Counted from the stretch's first letter, positions 9,084-15,946 are shown. The stretch: 16,963 nt of DNA from Prevotellaceae bacterium UBA7017 (GCA_002449535.1 DJWZ01000047.1:1-16963); one strand, 5' to 3'. Made by a program: numbers and translations. The notes: generated by a model from the letters alone, not told the origin.

Positions 9084-9677
9084 ATGACAATCAATCAGAT
9101 TCTTCGTTCATCATTTCTTGCTGGTGTCTGTATCGGCATTGCAGGCTTTGGGTACCTTGCCTCAAAAGATATCATAGGAGCTGTGCTCTTTGCCTTCGGA
9201 CTTCTCACTGTTGTCCACTATGCCCTGAAACTATATACCGGCACAGCCGGATTTATTGTAAAGGGTGAAGTGGGACAGCTATTTCTTATCCTTTTAGGTA
9301 ATCTGTTGGGATGTCTCTTTGTTGCACTCATTGCACGCTGTTCCCCCATGCCACTGCAGGAAACGGCGCAGGCTGTGCTATCAGGACGACTTGCCACCGG
9401 TCCAATAAAAGGAGGTGTTTTGGCTATAGGATGCGGATTTATCATGACGACAGCTGTAACCTTTGCCAGAAAACAACAAAATCTGCCACTGCTGTTCGGA
9501 GTTCCGCTCTTCATTACCTGCGGTTTCCCCCACTGTGTTGCTGATGCTTTCTACTATATGTGTGTACCAGTAGAATATCTGTCCGAACATGCTGCGGAGG
9601 TACTTACTTTCTATGTCAGCATTGTCATAGGAAATTTCATAGGTTGTAACCTTTATAGAGCAGTCATTAAAGAGTAA
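9084..9677 (+). CDS. FNT-family (formate/nitrite-type) channel protein
   Basis: A 197-residue polytopic membrane protein with six predicted helices: about 6-27, 30-52, 64-85, 108-128, 135-160 and 172-192. FNT-type signatures are visible: 'LKLYTGTAGF' (50-57), matching the ELFTGN-type first broken helix, and 'CGFPHCVADAFYYM' (146-159), matching the GFEHxxANMF segment with the pore His (H150). FNT proteins are pentameric channels for formate, nitrite, hydrosulfide or lactate-like monovalent acids. At 197 residues it is short for the family (usually about 250-285), mostly from compact loops. It follows the barrel gene by 32 bp and is the last gene before the terminator at 9688-9721, so it reads as the third gene of the NRPS operon. 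The substrate is unknown; its role beside an NRPS is unexplained. Confidence 0.75.
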   Translation: MTINQILRSSFLAGVCIGIAGFGYLASKDIIGAVLFAFGLLTVVHYALKLYTGTAGFIVKGEVGQLFLILLGNLLGCLFVALIARCSPMPLQETAQAVLSGRLATGPIKGGVLAIGCGFIMTTAVTFARKQQNLPLLFGVPLFITCGFPHCVADAFYYMCVPVEYLSEHAAEVLTFYVSIVIGNFIGCNLYRAVIKE

Positions 9678-9687
9678 CAAAAAAATC

Positions 9688-9721
9688 AGAGGATAGGAAA
9701 AAACCTATCCTCTTTCTTTTT
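9688..9721. terminator. Bidirectional rho-independent terminator
   Basis: Perfect 10-bp stem AGAGGATAGG (9688-9697) and CCTATCCTCT (9704-9713) with a six-A loop. It is followed by TTCTTTTT on the + strand and, reading leftward, by GATTTTTTTG. It lies between convergent genes ending at 9677 (+) and 9763 (-), so it can end both transcripts. Confidence 0.92.
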
Positions 9722-9762
9722 ACCCATAAGGTGTTCCCTAAAAAAATAAAACCTACTATATT

Positions 9763-10257
9763 TTACTTTTTGTTATCCTTTTTCCTATCTTTCTTTTTAT
9801 CCTTATCAAAATCTCTTTTGTCTTTTCCGCCATCAGCCTTCTTAAATCCTTGCCCCATGTGGTGACTACGGAATCCGTGATGCATCATAGGATTGCGATG
9901 CTTTGACCACTGACCGCTTCTCTGTCCGTGCATCCTTTTGTGCATAGCACGATGCTGCTGCATATATACCTTTGCCTCAAGATACTGGATATATTTCTCA
10001 TCACCAAGAGTCTGGCGAAGTTCCTTACGGAAATTCTCGTGATATTTCTTCCTCAACTCCATCACAGTCTTCATGGTTGCTGAGTCAATGCAACATTTCT
10101 GCTGACAGCAGCTTTCTTTGCAGCAGTTATCCTTGCAACAGTTATCTTTGCAACATTCCATTTTTCCACATGCCTGATTTTTAACCTGTGGTTGAGGCTG
10201 TGCCGATACCACCATACTCATTGTTAGGCACACAAATGCAATAATAGTCTTTTTCAT
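9763..10257 (-). CDS. Secreted Cys-pair repeat protein, putative metal binding
   Basis: A 164-residue protein with a clear signal peptide (residues 1-19, cut before QPQPQ). The mature N-terminus carries five Cys-Cys pairs at exact five-residue spacing (35/36, 40/41, 45/46, 50/51, 55/56; pattern CC-x3), plus C30. Residues about 61-105 are predicted helical ('MKTVMELRKKYHENFRKELRQ', 'LGDEKYIQYLEAKVYM') and loosely resemble Spy/CpxP-like periplasmic helical proteins. Residues 106-135 are rich in His and Met, and 139-164 are almost only K, D, R and N. Clustered Cys, His and Met suggest binding of soft metals such as copper or zinc in the periplasm, or a disulfide-rich structure; this is inferred. 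I do not recognise a named family. It is divergent from the secreted protein gene starting at 10466, and its transcript should end at the shared terminator near 9690. Confidence 0.82.
   Translation of the reverse strand: MKKTIIAFVCLTMSMVVSAQPQPQVKNQACGKMECCKDNCCKDNCCKESCCQQKCCIDSATMKTVMELRKKYHENFRKELRQTLGDEKYIQYLEAKVYMQQHRAMHKRMHGQRSGQWSKHRNPMMHHGFRSHHMGQGFKKADGGKDKRDFDKDKKKDRKKDNKK
10090..10155 (-). repeat. 15-bp coding repeats for the CC-x3 pairs
   Basis: Residues 35-56 of the Cys-pair protein are encoded by imperfect 15-bp tandem units, each coding for two Cys followed by three polar residues (KDN, KDN, KES, QQK). The first two units are nearly identical in DNA. Such a tract can gain or lose whole five-residue units in frame. 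Confidence 0.75.
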
Positions 10258-10300
10258 TTTTACCTTATATTTTTATTAAACTCACTTATGTGACGTAACC

Positions 10301-10389
10301 AATATGAAAAAGGTTTATTCGGGAAATTCCTATCATAGGTAGGTATTTTCCCCAAAGGAGTAGGAAAAAATACTTTCGAGATTCATATT
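10301..10389. promoter_or_regulatory. Divergent intergenic region with nested inverted repeats
   Basis: Between the two small secreted-protein genes. Repeats seen: AATATGAA (10301-10308) with TTCATATT (10382-10389); GGGAAA (10321-10326) with TTTCCC (10347-10352); CCTAT-C-ATAGG (10329-10339); and GTATTTTCC (10343-10351) with GGAAAAAATAC (10363-10373, two extra A). They could be operator sites for a shared regulator or form RNA structure in a leftward 5' leader. No known operator was recognised, and part of the pairing may reflect A+T richness. Confidence 0.4.
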
Positions 10390-10404
10390 CTTGCCGTATC
10401 TTTG
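10374..10404 (+). promoter_or_regulatory. Bacteroidetes-type promoter for the glycine-zipper protein gene
   Basis: The -7 box TATCTTTG (10397-10404) matches TAnnTTTG. A -33-like TTTC (10374-10377, one base from TTTG) lies 19 bp upstream, the usual spacing. The predicted start near 10411 leaves a leader of about 55 nt before ATG 10466. Confidence 0.75.
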
Positions 10405-10451
10405 CAGCGTGAAAAAGAAACAATGATAACGTTTAACAATATAAATAATAG

Positions 10452-10458
10452 AAAGGAG
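10452..10458 (+). promoter_or_regulatory. Strong Shine-Dalgarno sequence AAAGGAG
   Basis: AAAGGAG lies 7 nt before ATG 10466. A strong Shine-Dalgarno is less usual in Bacteroidetes, so it supports this start and suggests efficient translation. Confidence 0.7.
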
Positions 10459-10465
10459 ATTCGTC

Positions 10466-10939
10466 ATGAAAAAGATGTTATTTGGTCTGATTGTCATCTC
10501 AATATTGAGCACAGGCACCGCATTTGCACAGCGTCGCAGTAGTCACAGCGTTCAAGGTGGACGCCACGAGGTTGTTCGTACTGAGGCATGTAGGAATTAT
10601 GGTGGCGGAGGATATCGGGAGACCTATGTAAGGGAATATAACTATGGTCACAGAAGTCCTGGGCATCACGGATATATGCATCATCGTCCTTACAGGTCCG
10701 CCTATCACTGCCCTCCTCCACGTCCTGTTTACCGAGAGAGAGTAATCGTAACGCCAGCTCCAGTAGCATATAGTTACCCTTGCCCTGCCCCAGCATACTC
10801 ATATCCAGTACCAACTCCAGTACCTGTTCCCGCAACAACAGTAGTAGTTGAGACTGCACCCGTACATCCAGCAATATCAATAGGAGCCCTTGCCGGAGCA
10901 CTCATAGGAGGCTCAATAGCCGCAGCTGCATGCAGATAA
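10466..10939 (+). CDS. Small secreted His/Tyr/Pro-rich protein with glycine zipper
   Basis: A 157-residue protein. Residues 1-21 are a signal peptide (cut after AFA, before QRRSS). The mature part is low in complexity: an RGHY-rich segment (22-80, with many His and Tyr), a Pro-rich stretch with repeated 'YSYP' and 'VPTPVPVP' (83-125), and a C-terminal hydrophobic segment (134-156) with a GxxxGxxxG zipper at G140, G144 and G148. Glycine zippers often mediate helix packing in membranes or envelope-stress proteins. Four Cys and many His would allow metal binding, but no family is recognised. It has its own promoter and a good Shine-Dalgarno, is divergent from the Cys-pair protein gene and is followed by a hairpin terminator. 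A shared envelope-stress or metal-linked role for the pair is a guess from position and composition. Confidence 0.8.
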   Translation: MKKMLFGLIVISILSTGTAFAQRRSSHSVQGGRHEVVRTEACRNYGGGGYRETYVREYNYGHRSPGHHGYMHHRPYRSAYHCPPPRPVYRERVIVTPAPVAYSYPCPAPAYSYPVPTPVPVPATTVVVETAPVHPAISIGALAGALIGGSIAAAACR

Positions 10940-10963
10940 AAGTTCTACGTTTTTTATCTTTGT

Positions 10964-11006
10964 AAGGTTTCGCAAGTAAATATTTACCTGCGAAACTTTT
11001 CTTTTT
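10964..11006 (+). terminator. Long hairpin with T-rich tail after the glycine-zipper gene
   Basis: GTTTCGCA (10967-10974) pairs with TGCGAAAC (10989-10996). Inside, after one A/C mismatch, GTAAAT (10976-10981) pairs with ATTTAC (10982-10987). The outer A-A-G at 10964-10966 also pairs, G by wobble. The tail TTTTCTTTTT (10997-11006) suits a rho-independent terminator. The stem is unusually long for one. Confidence 0.75.
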
Positions 11007-11071
11007 ACAAGCCAACTTATGAGACAAATAGCACAAATTTGCCCTTAAATATGATTTTTTTTTGTAAAAAA

Positions 11072-11102
11072 TTTGTTATTTAAGAAAAAAACATTAATTT
11101 TG
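11072..11102 (+). promoter_or_regulatory. Bacteroidetes-type promoter for the surface-protein operon
   Basis: TTTG at 11072-11075 (-33) and TAATTTTG at 11095-11102 (-7) are separated by 19 bp, a full match to the Bacteroidetes consensus. Transcription should begin near 11109, about 40 nt before ATG 11149. Confidence 0.85.
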
Positions 11103-11148
11103 CACCCAAACGAACCTAATTTAAAAACTTTCAATTATTATAACCATT

Positions 11149-12576
11149 ATGAGAAAGAACTTTTTCTCTCTAATTACCCTGCTGTCATTATTCCTTTTCA
11201 GCAGTACTATTTACGCCCAAACGGATTTAACAGGTGCTACAGTTACGCTATCGTCAACAGAATTTACCTATGACGGCACAGCCCACGAACCAACAGTTTC
11301 TGGTATAAGAAAGGGTTCGAAGAGATACAATGGTCTTGTAGCAGGCACAGATTACGACCTTACTTATTCAGACAACGTTCATGCAGGTACAGCGACTGCG
11401 ACCCTGACATTCAAAGGTGATTACACAGGTGTTGCCACAAGAGCATTTACGATTGCCCCAAAAGATTTAAGCAGAGAAGTAGCTCTTGAGTTGAATATCT
11501 CTGAGGTAGATTATGACGGTACTGCAAAAGAACCCAGTGTATCGGATTTAAAATATGGTGAGATTACCTTAATAAGTGGTACTGACTATAACATTTCCTA
11601 TATGAATAACATCAATCCAGGGTCGGCTACCGTAACAGCGACCTTCAAGGGTGATTATACAGGAACAACAAACAAAAAATTTACTATCATTGACAGCGGT
11701 ACAGTGCCACCATCTTCACTTACCGTGAATTACTATGACAGGAATCTGGAAAACCCAGAGGTGGAGGTAGAAAAGACCTATGCAGAATTCCTAACATTAT
11801 TAGAAACTTATCCAAACGCTATCGCAATAGCACCACGAGGTTTTGACGTATGGCCAATGGACAAGAAGCATATCGTTGTCAGGGGTGAAAACGAATGGAC
11901 TAACACCTGTAATAGTTTTACTTTAACTGACAAGCAAGACTTCTATTCTTCCGTTTCTTTTACAGCTAAGACTGTTACATATACTCGCAATTTGGTAGAG
12001 GGATACAACACTATATGTTTACCATTCGGTATAGGGGAAGCCGACATACCTGAAAATTCAGGATTATATAATTTTTTCACTACTGACGAAGAAAACAACC
12101 AAATATATTTCTTAGCAACACAAGCTGTCAGCGCAGGATATCCTTGCTTACTGAAAACAGAGCAAGCAGATCCATGGACTTTAGAATTGTCTGACATAAG
12201 AATAGAAAATCGCCCAACAGGAATTGGAGGCGCTAATGAAGGTGCAAGTTTTGGAACCTACGTACTTACATCAGCATTTAAATACGACGAAAACAACCCA
12301 TTCTATGGTTTGCGTAACTCAGACAACAAATTTGCACCTTTGGCAAATACGTTATCTCCATTCCGCGCATGTATCCAAATTCATGACATTAATGTTAGTA
12401 CATCAAGATCAGCATACGGAATCGTTATTGCCGACTCAATTACAGATATAGAGAACGTTAAGGCACAAGCAAAAGATAGTAAAACATTACTTAACGGTAA
12501 ATTTGTCAATAACGGACAAATTATTATTGTCAAAGACGGCAAGACATTCAATATTTCTGGCGCAGAACTAAAATAA
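11149..12576 (+). CDS. Secreted surface protein with two 78-residue repeats
   Basis: A 475-residue exported protein with a signal peptide (residues 1-24, ending IYAQ). Residues 25-102 and 103-180 are two tandem repeats of exactly 78 residues. Each contains YDGTAxEPxV, GTDYxxxY, a Gly-Ala-Thr strand and FKGDYTG, and ends FTI. This repeat type is common in cell-surface adhesin-like proteins. The second half (about 185-430) contains segments such as 'RNLVEGYNTICLPFGI' and 'PFRACIQI' that are typical of Prevotella-like secreted proteins. The last about 30 residues ('NGKFVNNGQIIIVKDGKTFNISGAELK' region) resemble the conserved C-terminal tails of such proteins, possibly a sorting signal of type IX kind; that is inference. 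It has its own promoter and is followed after 26 bp by a lipoprotein gene. The ligand or function is unknown. Confidence 0.85.
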   Translation: MRKNFFSLITLLSLFLFSSTIYAQTDLTGATVTLSSTEFTYDGTAHEPTVSGIRKGSKRYNGLVAGTDYDLTYSDNVHAGTATATLTFKGDYTGVATRAFTIAPKDLSREVALELNISEVDYDGTAKEPSVSDLKYGEITLISGTDYNISYMNNINPGSATVTATFKGDYTGTTNKKFTIIDSGTVPPSSLTVNYYDRNLENPEVEVEKTYAEFLTLLETYPNAIAIAPRGFDVWPMDKKHIVVRGENEWTNTCNSFTLTDKQDFYSSVSFTAKTVTYTRNLVEGYNTICLPFGIGEADIPENSGLYNFFTTDEENNQIYFLATQAVSAGYPCLLKTEQADPWTLELSDIRIENRPTGIGGANEGASFGTYVLTSAFKYDENNPFYGLRNSDNKFAPLANTLSPFRACIQIHDINVSTSRSAYGIVIADSITDIENVKAQAKDSKTLLNGKFVNNGQIIIVKDGKTFNISGAELK

Positions 12577-12587
12577 AACAATAGATT

Positions 12588-12593
12588 AAGGAG
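12588..12593 (+). promoter_or_regulatory. Shine-Dalgarno AAGGAG before the lipoprotein gene
   Basis: AAGGAG sits 9 nt before ATG 12603 in the 26-nt gap after the surface-protein gene. It fixes the start and supports translation from a shared mRNA. Confidence 0.65.
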
Positions 12594-12602
12594 AATCAAA
12601 TT

Positions 12603-13391
12603 ATGAAAAATATATTTCCTATTGTCAGCATAGCTTTGATGGCTATTGGATTGACAACAAGTTGCGGTAGCGATAACGACTCTGCTAACGATGATATCGT
12701 AGCAAATTCCTACGATGCGCGACATAATATTGAGAATGCTAACAAACTGGAGGAAAATGGTCTTATATCATATAGTGAAGATCTTACGTCTGCTACAGTA
12801 CAATTTGCTGCCAACAACACAGCAAACATGAGATTAGCAATGGTTCTTGCCGGTTCTAATGGCAAAAAGATAGCCGAATATCCTGCTTTTTTTTCTGAAA
12901 CTGACAATATGTATCATGTTAATCTGACAAACCTTTCCCCCGGAAATATATATTTCTATCATATCGTAGCCTATGATGCGGAAGGAAATTATGTCAGCCG
13001 TGCAAACGAAGGCTCATTCACTTTACCACAAATAGCTGGTCCCGAGGCTTTGACAGGGCTTATAGCACACGCCCCTACAGGAATAAGGGGAATAAACGTA
13101 GAAGATGGGAAAATAAAAGTTACAGAAACTACTGGCTATATCACAGGCGATGCCATCACTCCAGATGTTGAATATTCCATTAATGGTGGAGAAACATGGG
13201 AAAGCGCTACAGCAAATGGTATCATAGAAGGTCTTCCTATAGGAAAAGTACTTGTACGTATAGCAGCAACAACATCAAGGATGGCAGGAGCATCTGTTGA
13301 ACTCACCATACCTGGCAATACTGATATCAATGGCGATGACGGTTATGCAGAAGGTGAGAATGCAAGACAATCCAGACTATCTATAGAATAA
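12603..13391 (+). CDS. Lipoprotein with fibronectin III-like domain
   Basis: A 262-residue predicted lipoprotein. The signal peptide ends 'GLTTSC', with the lipid-carrying Cys at position 21; the following GSDNDSANDD is acidic, as in Bacteroidetes lipoproteins exported to the cell surface. Residues about 55-140 fit a fibronectin III fold, including 'NLTNLSPGNIYFYHIVAYDAEGNYVS', the usual strand with a 'L.PGT.Y.Y.V.A.D..G' pattern. Residues about 145-240 form a second beta-rich part with 'YSINGGETWESA' and 'GLPIGKVLVRIAAT', a pattern seen in bacterial surface proteins that read 'YS.DGG.TW'. It lies 26 bp after the repeat-containing surface protein and shares its terminator, so the two probably work together at the cell surface. 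No enzyme motif is visible; the binding target is unknown. Confidence 0.85.
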   Translation: MKNIFPIVSIALMAIGLTTSCGSDNDSANDDIVANSYDARHNIENANKLEENGLISYSEDLTSATVQFAANNTANMRLAMVLAGSNGKKIAEYPAFFSETDNMYHVNLTNLSPGNIYFYHIVAYDAEGNYVSRANEGSFTLPQIAGPEALTGLIAHAPTGIRGINVEDGKIKVTETTGYITGDAITPDVEYSINGGETWESATANGIIEGLPIGKVLVRIAATTSRMAGASVELTIPGNTDINGDDGYAEGENARQSRLSIE

Positions 13392-13412
13392 ATAAAATTT
13401 TCAAATTACTCA

Positions 13413-13449
13413 ATCCCCCAGCTAAACAAATGGTTGGGGGATATTTTTT
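13413..13449 (+). terminator. Rho-independent terminator of the surface-protein operon
   Basis: ATCCCCCA (13413-13420) pairs with TGGGGGAT (13435-13442), with further G-T and C-G pairs inside, followed by ATTTTTT (13443-13449). The T tract overlaps the stop codon of the convergent gene ending at 13448. Reading leftward there is no T run after the stem, so it should act mainly on the + strand. Confidence 0.85.
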
Positions 13450-15469
13450 ATAATCTTAATTGAAGTTGGGCTTCTATAAGCGTTTTTGTCGTGGCAGCAC
13501 TTTTTGAGTTCGCGGCAGTATGGGTGGTACTTATCTTACCGACTGCCGTGAGCCACTTTGTCAATTTACCCTTCAACATAAGCATAGCATGAACGCCCCT
13601 ACCCCAATACGACGGATAACTAAGATTATACATCAAGCCAGGCTCATAGGCATACAGACGGCTGTCATAGCCATCGGTATTGAAGAATGCTCCCATGCCG
13701 CATATATTCCACCTGTCAGATATATTATAGCTGGCACTTTCAGAAACGATAATGCCATTACTACGTGCTGCGGTCTTTCCCACAAAAGAGCCCTCTACAT
13801 TCGTTTTCAACTTCCACCTTATTCCTTCATAATTTGCTATTACACGTATTCTATGGGTGTCATTATCTTTGGTCTTAAATCTATAACGAGTGGATAAAGT
13901 CCACCCTTTTCCCATATTCACCGTTGCCTGCAAGCAGTTATCCCACGAATAGGTTCCTGGCGCACGCAGGTACCTGTACCATGCGAAATAAGCATAGTCA
14001 GTATATAGGTCTATCGTAAGATTTCGCAATGGCTCATAATGCAAACCGCCATATATGCCACTTTCATTTGTGACAGCAGAATTCTCACCAAAAGCACTGC
14101 CATAGAAGGCGTGATAGCGATATGAATAATATCGCTGTACCGCCATCAGAGTAATCTTACCACTTGTACGCCATACTAAACTATTAAGAGTAGCTATGGG
14201 TGTTCCACCACTCTTTAATTTACCATATCTCGAATCGTCTTCCCTTCCTGAATATGCTGTCTCTCCCGTCAACGTAAGAGTACGCCATCTTAGCCTGTAA
14301 TCAATCCCAATATTATATGTACTATTGCCACTTGGATAATAATATCGGTAAAGTAGTGAAGCAGGAAGTGTAGTCTTCTTGGTGTATATCGGGTTAAGGA
14401 AATTGGAGAAGTGGGTATAAACAACAGACGCACCCACACTCCAATCTACGCCTTTTTCTGTTATCTTTCCATATTTTACATGCCCTCCTAACGTGAAAAT
14501 ACTTATATTATTTTTCCTTGCTATTTCAGACTTAGTCCTATGGTAGCCATTCGTCAGAACTGTAGAGATAGAGTTATCCGCATTCAGTGTCGCATCTGCA
14601 TAACGATAGGATGCCAATGCTGCCACAGAAATACCACATGGCAGTTGGATTGCAACTGCAGCACCCTGAAGGTATTTCTCGTCAGAAGTTCCACTATAAG
14701 GACTGAAAACACTACTGAGACGTCCGACTGCAGACAACACGCCTTGCTTGCTGAGACGATAAGTATTGTTCAAAGTGAGTCCCATGCCGAATTTTCCTCG
14801 GAATGTTCCCAATATTATCTGTTTGAAAATGCCCAGCCGCCGTATGGACAAGTTATAGGTGTACGAATCATATCCCAGACGATTTGGGCGTGTAAAAAAA
14901 TGTTCACCCACACTTTTACCTCCTGTAATATTAAACTTTACATTTTCGCCCATTCCAACGGAATATCTCAAGCTATGCTTTGTATTATCGCCTAAATATA
15001 AAGCATTTTTTTCATAAGTCGGAAAGCTACCCGTCAACAGAATCTGGTGATTTAAATGGCGAATACCATATTTCAAAGCCTCACGACTATACCATTTCCG
15101 AGGTTCTTTATCAGCTACATATAGGAAAGCAAATAAATAATCGCGCAATCTGTCATCGATGGAAGGAATAAGAGACAATTCATGTATATCCCTGAGATTA
15201 CCGTATTTTTCCCGATATTCGATAATATCACTGATTTGATTGATACTCAATCCCGGAATCTGAAGCAGGTCTTCCGTTTCAGCAGTATTAACATCCAAAG
15301 GTTGAGATGCCAATTCTGTCAGCAGGTTATACGCCTCCTGAAAGGAAACGGCAGAATTCTCGCTGTTTTCGTATAAATATTCAAGATAAGTTTCCCACGA
15401 CGCATTCTTTTGCGCCGCCATCGGTTCAATAAGAAATAATAAGACTAATAGAAACAGACTATTCCTCAA
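13448..15469 (-). CDS. Helix-hairpin-helix outer-membrane beta-barrel protein
   Basis: A 673-residue exported protein. Residues 1-19 are a signal peptide (hydrophobic SLFLLVLLFLI, cut after MAA). Residues about 57-105 form a ComEA-like helix-hairpin-helix pair ('PLDVNTAETEDLLQIPGLS' and 'GNLRDIHELSLIP'). The rest (about 140-673) is a chain of alternating aromatic strands with short turns, as in an outer-membrane barrel, ending in LQLRL. Periplasmic HHH domains joined to barrels are common in Bacteroidetes; a role in DNA or ligand handling at the envelope is possible but unproven. The start codon is TTG: the frame is closed by TGA four codons upstream and the signal peptide begins right after the TTG. 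It overlaps the stop of the upstream gene by 11 bp, which suggests translational coupling in a two-gene operon. Confidence 0.85.
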   Translation of the reverse strand: MRNSLFLLVLLFLIEPMAAQKNASWETYLEYLYENSENSAVSFQEAYNLLTELASQPLDVNTAETEDLLQIPGLSINQISDIIEYREKYGNLRDIHELSLIPSIDDRLRDYLFAFLYVADKEPRKWYSREALKYGIRHLNHQILLTGSFPTYEKNALYLGDNTKHSLRYSVGMGENVKFNITGGKSVGEHFFTRPNRLGYDSYTYNLSIRRLGIFKQIILGTFRGKFGMGLTLNNTYRLSKQGVLSAVGRLSSVFSPYSGTSDEKYLQGAAVAIQLPCGISVAALASYRYADATLNADNSISTVLTNGYHRTKSEIARKNNISIFTLGGHVKYGKITEKGVDWSVGASVVYTHFSNFLNPIYTKKTTLPASLLYRYYYPSGNSTYNIGIDYRLRWRTLTLTGETAYSGREDDSRYGKLKSGGTPIATLNSLVWRTSGKITLMAVQRYYSYRYHAFYGSAFGENSAVTNESGIYGGLHYEPLRNLTIDLYTDYAYFAWYRYLRAPGTYSWDNCLQATVNMGKGWTLSTRYRFKTKDNDTHRIRVIANYEGIRWKLKTNVEGSFVGKTAARSNGIIVSESASYNISDRWNICGMGAFFNTDGYDSRLYAYEPGLMYNLSYPSYWGRGVHAMLMLKGKLTKWLTAVGKISTTHTAANSKSAATTKTLIEAQLQLRL

Positions 15470-15920
15470 TGTATTTCTTCAAAGCTTTTGCCACACCATT
15501 TGCCCATGTGTCTATACCGCCATCCATTTCCAAAGAGGATACCAGTTTTACGACACTCTCAAGTGGCATTCCATAACGCAAAATACCACTAATTAGTTTG
15601 GCATAATTCCAATATTCAGGATTAAACTTTTCAGACAGTCCTTCTACTGTCGTCTTGTAGCCACGCCTGTTTTCAAACTGAAAATCATAACGTTTGGTAC
15701 CATCTTCATTTATATGACGAATGATTTTCCCTGCATTTACTGACTTAGGCAATATAATTCCCTCATCGTCATCTTGCAGACCAGTAAAAATCTCATAAGG
15801 TTTCCCCCCAAGCAAACCTACGAAAGCTACCCACTTGTCCTTTGCATTCTGGAAGCGAACGACATCACATTCTAATATCTCAGGGCGCTTACGATAGCTA
15901 CCCACAAATTCATCTGCCAT
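15459..15920 (-). CDS. Stand-alone B12-dependent ribonucleotide reductase C-terminal-like domain
   Basis: A 153-residue soluble protein, starting at MADEFVGSYRKRPEIL. The segments 'KRPEILECDVVRF', 'KWVAFVGLLGGKPYEIFTGL', 'FNPEYWNYAKLISGILRYGMPLESVVKLV' and 'TWANGVAKALKKYI' match what I recall of the C-terminal region of Bacteroidetes adenosylcobalamin-dependent ribonucleotide reductases (NrdJ type). The catalytic reductase barrel is absent, so it cannot reduce nucleotides itself; it could bind the enzyme as a regulatory or structural partner. The frame stays open to an ATG at 15968, but the -7 box at 15947-15954 lies inside that extension, so I place the start at 15920. The gene has its own promoter and an intact frame, so it is not an obvious remnant. 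It overlaps the HHH barrel gene. The family call rests on memory of conserved motifs. Confidence 0.75.
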   Translation of the reverse strand: MADEFVGSYRKRPEILECDVVRFQNAKDKWVAFVGLLGGKPYEIFTGLQDDDEGIILPKSVNAGKIIRHINEDGTKRYDFQFENRRGYKTTVEGLSEKFNPEYWNYAKLISGILRYGMPLESVVKLVSSLEMDGGIDTWANGVAKALKKYIEE

Positions 15921-15946
15921 ATTGATATATCTTGTTATTTTGGCAG

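Noticed and set aside
10967..10996. Long inverted repeat as the end of an insertion sequence
   Set aside because: It is a single compact hairpin with a T tail right after a gene; no transposase or second terminal repeat is seen.
11073..11273. 66-codon + strand frame across the promoter and start of the surface-protein gene
   Set aside because: It spans the -33/-7 promoter and overlaps the signal-peptide coding region in another frame; no independent support.
13448..15469. HHH barrel gene as a TonB-dependent receptor
   Set aside because: No plug domain is seen; the N-terminal part is a helix-hairpin-helix region.
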